From assembly GCF_002836505.1 (NCBI RefSeq), contig NZ_PJBF01000057.1, positions 29,895-93,894 of the forward strand: a stretch of 64,000 nt of DNA, read 5' to 3'. The translations under genes were made by a program, and so were the position numbers. Positions 56,156-64,000 of the stretch are shown here, piece by piece. Under the pieces are notes generated by a model that saw only the letters and a list, made by a program, of their open reading frames with translations, was not told the DNA's origin and made no database searches. Source of the DNA: Psychrobacter sp. Choline-02u-9. Lineage in GTDB: Bacteria; Pseudomonadota; Gammaproteobacteria; Pseudomonadales; Moraxellaceae. The stretch's first letter is position 1, and every line of letters begins with the position of its first letter.

Positions 56156-57514
56156 TCAGGCAAAACATACTTGACCCAATACCACGCCTTTATTTGCACC
56201 AGTTACCGCTGGTAAATTACCAGTTTCACCCATCAATGTTTGTCTAGCCAACCATGCAAAAGCAACGGCCTCGACCCACGTTGGCGCAAGTCCTAAATAT
56301 TCAGTGGTTTTTACTGTGCAATGGGGTAGATGTGCTTGCAAGCGTGTCATTAAATAGTCATTCAATGCACCGCCACCGCAAACATAGACCGAGCTGTTTT
56401 TTGCATGACTGACAAACATATTAATTTGCGTACTGGCACTGATAGCCGTTAGCTCAGTCAAGGTTGCTTGCACATCGGCTGCTGAATAACTGATGTTAGC
56501 ATTGGCTTGTTCAAAAGCCTGTAGCTCATTTTGCAACCAAGTTAAGTTAAAGTCCTCACGACCTGTGCTTTTTGGATGAGACTGAGCAAAAAATGGATGT
56601 GCCAAAAGTTGCTGTAATAATAACTCAATGATGGTGCCAGAATGCGCCCAAGCACCACCTGCGTCATAAGCATTATCGGTATGCAACGAGGTCCATGCAT
56701 CCAACAATAAGTTGGCAGGTCCAGTATCGTAACCAACAACTTGATCTTTTTCACTGGCTGGCAAGACGGTTATATTGGCAATACCGCCCAAGTTTAATAG
56801 CACACGTGTGCTATCAGGGTTGGCAAATAATGCCTGATGAAACGCAGGTACTAACGGTGCGCCTTGACCACCAACTGCCATGTCACGACGTCGGAAATCA
56901 CTGACCACGCTGATGCCTGTGCGCTCAGCGATGATATTGGCATCGACTAATTGCAACGTGAATCCCATTTGTGGGCGATGACGTACGGTCTGGCCATGAC
57001 AGCCAATCGCTAGCACTGACTCAGGATCGGTATTTGATTGCTGCAATAAAGTATTGACCACTTCACTCGCGAACTCAGCGTACGCGCGACTTGCCCAGCC
57101 GAACCAATCCAATTCACTGTTTGGTTCATCAGCCTCTGGTACAAGTTGATTCACGCCATTCGGCTGACATAATGCAAATAGTACTTCACGCAGACGTGGC
57201 GGAAAATCTTGGCTATAGGTTGCAAGCAGTCGCATCGGCGGTTGGGTATTTTCTTCGTTACTCACCTCAGGATTAAACTGGCAAAGCACAGTATCCATAC
57301 CATCCAAACTGGTGCCAGACATCATGCCAATATATAAGCCATTATCAAAGCTTTCAAATACGGTTTGCTCAAGTGCATCAGTTAGGGTGGCATAGTTCGA
57401 ATTATTAGAGGTCAAGTCATCAATATCGTCTGAAGGGTTATCCAAACCATTATTCATAAGCAAGTCTGCGAGGGCATTATGGTCAGTATCAGCAATCGAT
57501 GCGGGGTTGGTCAT
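56156..57514 (-). CDS. anmK: Anhydro-N-acetylmuramic acid kinase
   Basis: Phosphorylates and opens 1,6-anhydroMurNAc in cell-wall recycling. The ATP-binding start LYIGMMSGTSLDGMDTVL appears near residue 60; other landmarks are IGCHGQTVRHRP, NLGGIANITVL, GYDTGPANLLLDAW, and VCGGGALNDYLM. Its 452 residues exceed the E. coli enzyme (369) mainly through an N-terminal Asp/Asn-rich tail of about 55 residues that precedes the fold. The ATG has AAGGTAA nine bases upstream. Divergent from tyrS. Confidence 0.93.
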   Translation of the reverse strand: MTNPASIADTDHNALADLLMNNGLDNPSDDIDDLTSNNSNYATLTDALEQTVFESFDNGLYIGMMSGTSLDGMDTVLCQFNPEVSNEENTQPPMRLLATYSQDFPPRLREVLFALCQPNGVNQLVPEADEPNSELDWFGWASRAYAEFASEVVNTLLQQSNTDPESVLAIGCHGQTVRHRPQMGFTLQLVDANIIAERTGISVVSDFRRRDMAVGGQGAPLVPAFHQALFANPDSTRVLLNLGGIANITVLPASEKDQVVGYDTGPANLLLDAWTSLHTDNAYDAGGAWAHSGTIIELLLQQLLAHPFFAQSHPKSTGREDFNLTWLQNELQAFEQANANISYSAADVQATLTELTAISASTQINMFVSHAKNSSVYVCGGGALNDYLMTRLQAHLPHCTVKTTEYLGLAPTWVEAVAFAWLARQTLMGETGNLPAVTGANKGVVLGQVCFA

Positions 57515-57657
57515 GGCAATTTACCTTAAAAAACGCTAGTATATCCGTCAAATTCTAGCATTTTTTCTGACCTTTTGAGGTTCTAAACTTCCTAAGGTGT
57601 TGAGCCAGTAACCGTCATTCATAAAAATCCCAATTAAAGTGATATATAGAGAGCATC

Positions 57658-58872
57658 ATGACCCATCAAACTTACACCCTAGAAGAACAACTGGCCCTTA
57701 TTCAGCGCGGTACGCAAGAGATATTATCTGAAGATGATTTAGTGGCTAAGCTAAAGCTCAATCGTCCGCTACGTATCAAGGCAGGCTTTGATCCTACCGC
57801 ACCAGATCTGCATTTGGGTCACACAGTACTGATTAATAAGCTCAAGCATTTTCAGGACTTGGGTCATGAGATTTATTTTCTAATCGGTGATTATACCGCC
57901 AAGATTGGTGACCCTTCTGGCAAAAACAGCACGCGTCCACCATTGACCGATGGGCAAATCAAAGCCAACGCCACGACTTATGCTGAGCAAGTATTTAAAA
58001 TCTTGGACAAAGAAAAGACTCGCGTGGTCTTTAACTCTGAGTGGTTCAACGACATGAGCGCTGCTGACATGATTCAGCTTGCCAGTCAGCAAACCGTCTC
58101 GCGTATGCTTGAGCGTGATGACTTCTCAAAACGCTATGCATCGCAAACGCCCATCTCAATCCATGAGTTTCTTTATCCGTTAGTACAAGGCTACGATTCT
58201 ATCGCCCTAAAAGCAGACGTTGAGCTTGGTGGTACCGATCAGACCTTTAACTTGCTAATGGGTCGTACCTTGCAAGGCCGTTATGGCCAAGAACCACAAG
58301 TTTGTATCACTGTGCCAATCTTAGAAGGGCTGGATGGTGTCAATAAAATGTCCAAATCACTGGGCAACTATGTCGCTATCTACGACGCACCAGGCACCAT
58401 GTATCAAAAAATCCTGTCTATGCCGGACACGCTAATCCATCGTTACTTTGAGTTCTTAAGCTTTAAGCCAATGGAAGAGGTTGAAAGCTTGATGCGTGAA
58501 ATGAAAGACGGCCGTAATCCACAAGAAATCAAACGTATCCTTGCCGAAGAGTTAATCGAGCGTTTCCATGATGCCGGTGCCGCTGCTAATGCGCACAAAT
58601 CTGCTGGTAACGTCTTAGCCGATGGCGAGCTACCAGTGGATTTGCCAGAAGTAACATTAACGCTTGAAGAAGGTCAAGAGGCCTTGTTTATCACACAGGT
58701 ATTAAACCAAGCAGGTTTGGCTAAAAATAGTGCAGCGGCAAAAGACATGATCAAGCGCAATGCAGTCAAAGTCGATGGCGAAGAGGTCAATGCTGGCTTT
58801 AGCTTGACCTCAGGTCAAACGGTTGTAATTCAAGCAGGCAAGAAAGCCTATGCAAAAGTGACGGTTGCTTAG
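57658..58872 (+). CDS. tyrS: Tyrosyl-tRNA synthetase
   Basis: Class I synthetase charging tRNA-Tyr. The HIGH-like motif is [10 protein letters not shown] and the KMSKS loop is [12 protein letters not shown]. Tyrosine recognition lies around [22 protein letters not shown]-terminal S4 RNA-binding domain (about 340-404, [20 protein letters not shown]) ends the 404-residue chain. This is the TyrZ-like branch (short, with HLGH), not the E. coli TyrS type. The ribosome site GAGAGC is weak. Confidence 0.95.
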   Translation: MTHQTYTLEEQLALIQRGTQEILSEDDLVAKLKLNRPLRIKAGFDPTAPDLHLGHTVLINKLKHFQDLGHEIYFLIGDYTAKIGDPSGKNSTRPPLTDGQIKANATTYAEQVFKILDKEKTRVVFNSEWFNDMSAADMIQLASQQTVSRMLERDDFSKRYASQTPISIHEFLYPLVQGYDSIALKADVELGGTDQTFNLLMGRTLQGRYGQEPQVCITVPILEGLDGVNKMSKSLGNYVAIYDAPGTMYQKILSMPDTLIHRYFEFLSFKPMEEVESLMREMKDGRNPQEIKRILAEELIERFHDAGAAANAHKSAGNVLADGELPVDLPEVTLTLEEGQEALFITQVLNQAGLAKNSAAAKDMIKRNAVKVDGEEVNAGFSLTSGQTVVIQAGKKAYAKVTVA

Positions 58873-58897
58873 ATAATCTATAAAAATAATTAAGAGC

Positions 58898-58927
58898 GAG
58901 GTCGGCAGTAATTGTCGACCTTTTTTA
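58898..58927 (+). terminator. Terminator after tyrS
   Basis: GAGGTCGGCA and TGTCGACCTT pair with one wobble around GTAAT and are followed by a T-run. Confidence 0.8.
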
Positions 58928-58971
58928 TGAAGCGATAATTAGCAGCCATTTTTTAATAGTAGGAGTTTGCT

Positions 58972-59199
58972 ATGACTAAAACCATTCCCCAAGGCATTTA
59001 CCGCCACTATAAAGGCAGTTTGTATCAAGTACTGCATACGGCGCAGCATTCAGAAACCGAAGAATCGCTAGTGGTATATCGTTGCCTATACGGTGAATAT
59101 GGCGTGTGGGCACGTCCGCTTGCGATGTTTGCTGAAACGGTTACGGTCGATGGTAAGGAAATTCTGCGATTCGAATTGATTAAGCCATTAAATGATTAA
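58972..59199 (+). CDS. DUF1653 domain-containing protein
   Basis: A 75-residue protein consisting of a single DUF1653 domain: GIYRHYKGSLYQVLHTAQHS, then VVYRCLYGEYGVWARPLAMF. The domain is a small beta fold of unknown function, common in proteobacteria, often linked to other genes by chance. AGTAGGAG lies close upstream of the ATG. Flanked on both sides by terminators, so it is a one-gene unit. Confidence 0.92.
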   Translation: MTKTIPQGIYRHYKGSLYQVLHTAQHSETEESLVVYRCLYGEYGVWARPLAMFAETVTVDGKEILRFELIKPLND

Positions 59200-59230
59200 T
59201 ACTTAGCCAATGATTTAGATTGAATTTAGC

Positions 59231-59269
59231 GCACAAAAAAGCGACCCGTTGAGGTCGTTTTTTTTGTGC
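59231..59269. terminator. Bidirectional terminator
   Basis: GCACAAAAAAGCGACC and GGTCGTTTTTTTTGTGC pair with one bulge around CGTTGA. It serves the DUF1653 gene and the converging hydrolase gene. Confidence 0.85.
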
Positions 59270-59287
59270 ATTATCGCAAACTTACAA

Positions 59288-60256
59288 TTAAGCATTCAGA
59301 AATTCTTTCAATACTTTATAAAATGCTACAGGTGCATCCATCGGCACGGCATGGCCCGATGTTGGCAAAATAATACTGTGCGCATTGGGCAGCAGAGTGG
59401 TCAAACGCTGTTGCCATTCTGCATTATATAACTGCGAGCGCGCACCAATCAGTAAGGTAGTCGAAATATTGACCGTTGGCAAAACGTCGCGGTAATCGTA
59501 GGGCAGTGCAACATACGCAGATAGGCAGCGTAGTTTGTGTTGCCATGTCGCGTGCTCCATCAATGAGATTTTGTGCGGTGCCCGATAGCTGAGGGCTTTT
59601 ACCAATAATTGCGAAGGTTTGCGACTGACAGAGAGCAGAGAAAAAGAGCGTTCCATGTCTAATAAATTTACTTTTAATCGATAGGGCAGGTGACGGAAGT
59701 CGACCACTTGCTCGGCTTGTAAATAAGGAGCAGTGTCAGTAATTAACTGTGTAAATTGCGCAAACAATTCGGTTTGTCGTGTACCGAATACACCGCCACC
59801 TTGCCAGTCTGGCTGATTATGAATAATCGGTGCTTGATCAATGTTCAGATAGTGACTGACGCGCTGAGTACCAAAGCGCTGAAAATATGCCCACATGACC
59901 AATGCTCCCATCGATATCGCGGCAACAGGAAAAGCCTCAAAGCCAGTTTCTTTGCTCACGTACTCAAACACATCTTGGGTATCTTGTGCATATTGCTCAA
60001 TAAAATCAAACGTTGGCAACGTTAGGTCACTGGCCAAACCAAACCCTCTAAAATGTGGCAAGTAAAAACAGTAGTGCTGAATGAGCGGTAAAATAAATGG
60101 CAAAAATTGCCGCGCATCCATACCAAAAGCGTGCATTAGTAGGACAGGTTTACCTTTGCCAATAACAGAGACGGGCAGCAACGTTCCATCAGCTGTTTGG
60201 ACAGTAATGGTCTTTAGCTGGTAGGGAGTAGGAAAGGGTATGAGGTCTTTTTTCAT
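59288..60256 (-). CDS. Alpha/beta hydrolase
   Basis: A 322-residue cytoplasmic alpha/beta-fold protein. Landmarks: oxyanion loop LLMHAFGMDAR, nucleophile elbow AISMGALVMW (Ser in S-M-G), and catalytic His in TSGHAVPMDAP near the C-terminus; the acid is likely the Asp/Glu near LIGARSQLYN. The cap region is Tyr/Leu-rich. Substrate unknown; the FRGFGLASD segment resembles esterase or epoxide-hydrolase relatives. It is divergent from the unknown 60480 gene. Confidence 0.85.
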   Translation of the reverse strand: MKKDLIPFPTPYQLKTITVQTADGTLLPVSVIGKGKPVLLMHAFGMDARQFLPFILPLIQHYCFYLPHFRGFGLASDLTLPTFDFIEQYAQDTQDVFEYVSKETGFEAFPVAAISMGALVMWAYFQRFGTQRVSHYLNIDQAPIIHNQPDWQGGGVFGTRQTELFAQFTQLITDTAPYLQAEQVVDFRHLPYRLKVNLLDMERSFSLLSVSRKPSQLLVKALSYRAPHKISLMEHATWQHKLRCLSAYVALPYDYRDVLPTVNISTTLLIGARSQLYNAEWQQRLTTLLPNAHSIILPTSGHAVPMDAPVAFYKVLKEFLNA

Positions 60257-60479
60257 AGAGTGATATCTCTTTGATTTTTCAAGCTGTCTCGGTCAATTTA
60301 GCTAAGAGAGTATTGCGGTAGAGTACACAGCTACAAAATAGTTATACCGCGAATAAAAGACTGCTATATTGAAGCTGTTACCAGACCATAGCATAGAATT
60401 TGGCTAAGGGTAGAAGTCAACAGTGAGACGATACCAACGCTATTTAGGGACTGAAAATGATCGTTGAGGATATAAGCGC

Positions 60480-61121
60480 ATGAGCAGATCAACATTACCA
60501 TTACTCGATAGTAGCCTATATCCACAAGTATGGCAGCAGCAGATATTTACCAGTCCGAAGGCGCTTTTGCTGTCGATGTTGTCTGCTACTTTGAGTAGGA
60601 AGGTAACAATTGATGCCAGTGCTTTCACCAAACAGTTATTGGCAGATGATGTTTATCAAGAATGGATTAATACCACAGTATTTGGGCGTTATTTGCATCG
60701 TAACTTCACCGCATTTTATCAGCAGACAGAAGACAGTTTTAATACAGATATGCCCGCATTGTTCCGACAAGAATTAGTACGCCATGCGCAGTATTTACCA
60801 TTAGGTCAAGTATTGTTTTTTGCAGGAGATATGTCCAAAAGTGTACGACAGACTAAGATGTTAACCACGACGGTGAATCCGGCAACGACAATAATAAATA
60901 CTCAGAAAATGTCTCATAATCTGGCACAAAATCTGACCGTGAATACGTCAAGGTTAATCATTAATCAGATAACCATCACTGGTAAGCAAGTATTGGGGTT
61001 TGCCATACGTCATAATAAGCGCACTAGTGAACGTCTGCGTAACGAAGTGCTGATTTTGGACTTTCAGGATTTGCGTTTGGTCAATGAGCAAGCTATTGAA
61101 GATGTAAAAAAAGCAATATAG
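60480..61121 (+). CDS. Unknown 213-residue protein
   Basis: A soluble protein without signal or membrane helix. It has a helical first half (YPQVWQQQIFTSPKALLLSM; FRQELVRHAQYLPLGQVL) and a beta-rich second half (LTTTVNPATTIINTQ; TSRLIINQITITGKQVL; NEVLILDFQDLRLV). The order LPLGQVLFFAGD, TTTVNPAT and a terminal NEVLI segment is loosely reminiscent of ADP-ribosyltransferase folds, but the full catalytic ExE is not evident, so this is only a hint. GAGGATATAAGCGC precedes the ATG. No neighbour suggests a role. Codon use looks native. Confidence 0.7.
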   Translation: MSRSTLPLLDSSLYPQVWQQQIFTSPKALLLSMLSATLSRKVTIDASAFTKQLLADDVYQEWINTTVFGRYLHRNFTAFYQQTEDSFNTDMPALFRQELVRHAQYLPLGQVLFFAGDMSKSVRQTKMLTTTVNPATTIINTQKMSHNLAQNLTVNTSRLIINQITITGKQVLGFAIRHNKRTSERLRNEVLILDFQDLRLVNEQAIEDVKKAI

Positions 61122-61228
61122 ATGACTCTATATTGCTTCGATCTTATGAGATGCGCTAACAGGTTCGGTGTTGATAAGTGTTATATTGATAATCAACATT
61201 GACACTAAAACTAGTCGAGCAGTTAATA

Positions 61229-61978
61229 TTAATCTTGCTTGGCAATCGTCAGTCCATTATAGGTCTGGGCGACTGGCATTACTTCTAGGCGGTTGACGTT
61301 AATATGAGCAGGCGACTCAATCAACCATAACAAAATATCACCAATATCTTCACCTGTCATAGTTTTAAAGCCATCATACACCTTGGCAGCTTTGTCATCG
61401 TCACCATGATAGCGCACGTTTGAAAACTCAGTGCCAGCAACGTTGCCAGGTTCAAGATTGGTCACACGCACTTGGGTACCAATCAGATCTGCTCGCAAGT
61501 TTAAGCTGAACTGTTTTACAAACGCTTTAGTTGCGCCGTAAACATTGCCACCAAAGTAAGGCCAGCTACCAGCTATCGAACCGACATTGATAATATAACC
61601 ATTATCGCGCGCGACCATCGCTGGCAAGACCGCATGGGTCAATGCCATCAAGCCTTTGATATTGGTATCAGTCATACGCATCCAGTCATCAAGACTGGCC
61701 TTGTGAGCAGGCTCTGTACCCAGTGCCAATCCTGCATTATTGACCAAGACATCGATTTGTTTAAAATCATCAGGCAAGTCAGCAATGATTTGCGGAATAG
61801 AAGCTGTATCACTCACATCCATAACCACGGGTAAAAAAGCCTCACCTAAAGTCTCTGCCAAGGCATTCAGTTTATCAAGGCGTCTGGCGCAACCAATCAC
61901 GCGATGGCCGTTAGCAACCAAACGTTCTGCCAACGCTTTACCAAAACCCGCGCTCGCTCCTGTAATCAATACGTTCAT
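61229..61978 (-). CDS. SDR family NAD(P)-dependent oxidoreductase (YdfG-like)
   Basis: Short-chain dehydrogenase of 249 residues. The cofactor motif is TGASAGFGKALA, followed by NNAGLALG, and the catalytic Ser-Tyr-Lys lies in INVGSIAGSWPYFGGNVYGATKAF. EPGNVAGTEFSNVRYHGDDDKA closely resembles YdfG, which acts on 3-hydroxy acids and malonic semialdehyde. The Arg pair CARRLDKL favours NADP. AAGGACAG precedes the ATG. It is downstream of upp on the same strand, 73 bases apart, and could be co-transcribed. Confidence 0.9.
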   Translation of the reverse strand: MNVLITGASAGFGKALAERLVANGHRVIGCARRLDKLNALAETLGEAFLPVVMDVSDTASIPQIIADLPDDFKQIDVLVNNAGLALGTEPAHKASLDDWMRMTDTNIKGLMALTHAVLPAMVARDNGYIINVGSIAGSWPYFGGNVYGATKAFVKQFSLNLRADLIGTQVRVTNLEPGNVAGTEFSNVRYHGDDDKAAKVYDGFKTMTGEDIGDILLWLIESPAHINVNRLEVMPVAQTYNGLTIAKQD

Positions 61979-62051
61979 GATCTGTCCTTATTATTGATGC
62001 TATCTGCTGTTGCTATAATTTTGATGACGACTTTATTTACCCTAATGCGAC

Positions 62052-62711
62052 TTATCTATTCGATAACTGCTTACCAAAAATCTTATCACCAGCATCGCCT
62101 AGACCTGGGATGATGTAACCATGCTCATCCAAATGGCTGTCTAGCGCAGCGGTGTAGATAGTCACGTCAGGATGCGCTTCATTTACCAAGCGTACGCCTT
62201 CAGGTGCAGCCACCAATACCAATGCTTTAATATTAGTACAGCCATTTTTCTTTAGCATCTCGATGGTCGCAACCATTGAGCCGCCTGTGGCTAGCATTGG
62301 ATCAATGATAAGTGCAGGACGTTTGTCCATGTGGCTCACGAATTTTTCAAAGAAAGGGACTGGCTGCAACGTTTCTTCATCACGTTGTAGACCGACCACA
62401 GAAATCTTAGCAGTAGGGATCAAATCGAGCACCCCATCAAGCATGCCGATACCTGCGCGTAAAATCGGTACGATCGTCGCCGTCTTACCGATGATTTGCT
62501 CACCAGTGATCTCGCCACACCATCCTTCCATTGGGAAAGTTTCGATTTCAAAGTCACGGCTTGCTTCATAAGCCATCAAGCGCGCAAGCTCTTTGGTCAA
62601 TGTACGAAATTTATAAGTACTACAGTCTTTTTCGCGCATAAGGCTGAGTTTATGACGGACTAGTGGATGATCGATTACCGTAATTTTTAAATCGCTGTTT
62701 AAGTCACTCAT
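62052..62711 (-). CDS. upp: Uracil phosphoribosyltransferase
   Basis: Pyrimidine salvage enzyme turning uracil and PRPP into UMP. The PRPP loop is [21 protein letters not shown], seen near residue 130 ([11 protein letters not shown]). Other marks are the opening [30 protein letters not shown] and the C-terminal [21 protein letters not shown] region. Length is 219 residues, slightly longer than E. coli (208). A 13-base palindrome CGCAGTTACTGCG (62744-62756) lies in its upstream region. Confidence 0.96.
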   Translation of the reverse strand: MSDLNSDLKITVIDHPLVRHKLSLMREKDCSTYKFRTLTKELARLMAYEASRDFEIETFPMEGWCGEITGEQIIGKTATIVPILRAGIGMLDGVLDLIPTAKISVVGLQRDEETLQPVPFFEKFVSHMDKRPALIIDPMLATGGSMVATIEMLKKNGCTNIKALVLVAAPEGVRLVNEAHPDVTIYTAALDSHLDEHGYIIPGLGDAGDKIFGKQLSNR

Positions 62712-63057
62712 AAGTACTCTCTTGGTTTCTTGTCTGATGCTTGCGCAGTTACTGCGGTTGCTATTAGTATAAAAGATACAAACACTTACCGCACTTTAAC
62801 CATATCTTTAGCTCATAAATAGTAAAGTTAAATCCTTCACAATCAAGCTAATTAACTACTTTACGACAGTGCTCATTTATCGCAATGACAATATTTGCGT
62901 TCACAGCTGCCATCAAAGCCTAAGCAATTCAGGCCAAGTAAAAAGATATCGCGCTATTTAAGTCAACTGATTGAACCGACTAAGTTTGGCTATATAGCGT
63001 GATTACAAGTGAGGTAGTGTTTAGACTTGCTATGATACCAAAAAAACCGCTTTTCTG
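62712..63057. other. Intergenic region upstream of divergent upp and the UDG-like gene
   Basis: 346 bases, no gene. It has the palindrome CGCAGT-T-ACTGCG at 62744-62756, 33 bases before the upp start, which could be a regulator site or an RNA hairpin, and a TATACT sequence on the minus strand near 62770 that may be the upp -10. Confidence 0.45.
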
Positions 63058-63759
63058 ATGAAGAATATCATGACTATAAAAACACCAAGCACTCAAAAAA
63101 CCACTGATACTGAATCGAAATTGTCTAATGACAAAGCCACAGAGCTCGAAACCCATCCTTTTGAGCCTGTCTTACCACCCAATGCCACGGTCATGATGAT
63201 GGGTACGTTTCCACCGACTGCTGATAAATGGGCGATGAGCTTTCATTATCCTAATTTTTATAATGATATGTGGCGGATATATGGTCGAGTATTTTTTGAT
63301 GATGCTGACTACTTTAGAATAGGCGATGAGAAGCGCTTTGACCCTGAGCGCATTCGAGATTTTATGTTTGAACGTGGCATTGCGTCTTGTCCGACAGTAA
63401 AGCAAGCCATCCGTGAGACGGGTAATGCTTCGGATAAAAATCTAACAGTAGTCACACCTGTTGATTTAGAGGTTATCTTGCCACAAGTGCCGAAGGTAAA
63501 GTCATTGTTTACGACAGGAGGCAAGGCGACCGAAGTACTGCTTGGGTTATTAGACGAGCCAATTGCCAAATCAAAGCATCCGAAAACCAATCAAAGTATG
63601 GATTACCCTTATCAATGGCAGAGTAAAGATAACCAGAAAGCTGATGTGAATAATCTAATCTTATATAGATTACCTTCAACCTCACGTGCTTATCCACTAT
63701 CGTTGGATAAGAAAGTCGCTGCGTATAAATCGTTTTTTGAAAAGATGGGTAAGTTATAA
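63058..63759 (+). CDS. Uracil-DNA glycosylase superfamily protein
   Basis: A 233-residue protein. After a 30-residue polar tail come VMMMGTFPPTADKWAMSFHY (motif 1-like, G-T/S-F-P-P) and, at the C-terminus, LYRLPSTSRAYPLSLDKK (motif 2-like). VKSLFTTGGKATEVLLGLL forms the central strand-helix. The plan resembles the MUG/UDG fold and DNA-deoxyinosine glycosylase relatives, which remove damaged bases from DNA. The usual catalytic residue cannot be assigned without alignment. Start could be 63058 or 63070; neither has a good ribosome site. Confidence 0.72.
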   Translation: MKNIMTIKTPSTQKTTDTESKLSNDKATELETHPFEPVLPPNATVMMMGTFPPTADKWAMSFHYPNFYNDMWRIYGRVFFDDADYFRIGDEKRFDPERIRDFMFERGIASCPTVKQAIRETGNASDKNLTVVTPVDLEVILPQVPKVKSLFTTGGKATEVLLGLLDEPIAKSKHPKTNQSMDYPYQWQSKDNQKADVNNLILYRLPSTSRAYPLSLDKKVAAYKSFFEKMGKL

Positions 63760-64000
63760 AATGGAAATAGAGAAATGGTTGCACTAATAGACGATAAAGC
63801 TCAAAAATAATACGAGGTAACTATCTAGTAAAGCTAAACGTTTTTAATGTTAGAAAGTATAGTAAATAGCACATTTATAGATAGTCTTTAGGCTTATTGA
63901 AATTAACTAAATCATAACTCATTGAAAGAAATAAAGATTTACTCATCTTCTAAAATAAGATTAAAAACATTAATAAAACGGGTTGACACAAAAGTTAAAC
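63760..64000. other. Right-end AT-rich region
   Basis: No gene recognised. A TTGACA at the extreme right (63983-63988) may be the -35 of a promoter for a gene beyond the window. Confidence 0.35.

Overview
The window reads as ordinary chromosome of a gammaproteobacterium of the family Moraxellaceae, most likely Psychrobacter. Reasons are the moderate-to-low GC content with AT-rich spacers, the gammaproteobacterial gene neighbourhoods (trxA-rho, corC-lnt, hisIE-tatABC, rpmI-rplT-pheS-pheT-ihfA), and the Moraxellaceae-like sequence of the housekeeping proteins. The genus call is inference from family resemblance, not from a search. No phage, plasmid, insertion-sequence transposase, CRISPR array, rRNA or tRNA was recognised.

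Layout. 1-5485 (minus): urea ABC transporter operon urtABCDE (urtE cut by the window edge), with a sigma-54-type promoter and NtrC-like half-sites upstream of urtA. 5.9-8.5 kb (plus): a DUF4139 envelope protein and an NRDE/TANGO2 protein. 8.6-13.3 kb: rppH, an OsmC-MAPEG stress pair, dusC and a short UvrD-like helicase. 13.5-17.1 kb (minus): hisIE-tatA-tatB-tatC and a hotdog thioesterase. 17.3-22.6 kb (plus): rpmI-rplT, pheS-pheT (separated by a MITE-like element) and ihfA. 22.9-28 kb: two small lipoproteins, a zinc metallopeptidase, rho and trxA. 28-36 kb: an RluA-type pseudouridine synthase, a Baeyer-Villiger-type monooxygenase, a D-2-hydroxyacid dehydrogenase, rapA and tesB. 36-43.7 kb (minus): mutY, a GIY-YIG/DUF4357 protein, ylqF, a very large DUF2339 membrane protein and a dienelactone hydrolase. 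43.8-53.6 kb: a YcgN-type cysteine-cluster protein, a DUF4105 protein, corC-lnt, an acidic membrane-anchored protein, a POT peptide transporter and aminopeptidase P. 53.7-63.8 kb: an unknown charged protein, a FabF-like synthase, anmK, tyrS, a DUF1653 protein, an alpha/beta hydrolase, an unknown 213-residue protein, an SDR oxidoreductase, upp and a uracil-DNA-glycosylase-like protein.

How it fits together. Most of the content is core metabolism and information processing: nitrogen scavenging (Urt; the urease genes probably lie beyond position 1), translation (L35, L20, PheST, TyrS, DusC, RluA, YlqF), transcription termination and recycling (Rho, RapA), RNA decay (RppH), Tat export, lipoprotein maturation (Lnt), peptide uptake and breakdown (POT transporter plus PepP), cell-wall recycling (AnmK), and DNA repair (MutY, UDG-like, helicase). 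Rho-independent terminators are abundant and mostly bidirectional between converging genes.

No complete novel multigene system is evident. The items most worth a second look are the NtrC/sigma-54-like control region and the urtA-urtB stem-loop, the 108-bp inverted-repeat element inside pheST, short tandem repeats in the upstream regions of several genes (5739, 15360, 23722, 27845), the lone GIY-YIG/DUF4357 gene between mutY and ylqF, and the unrecognised proteins at 53692 and 60480.
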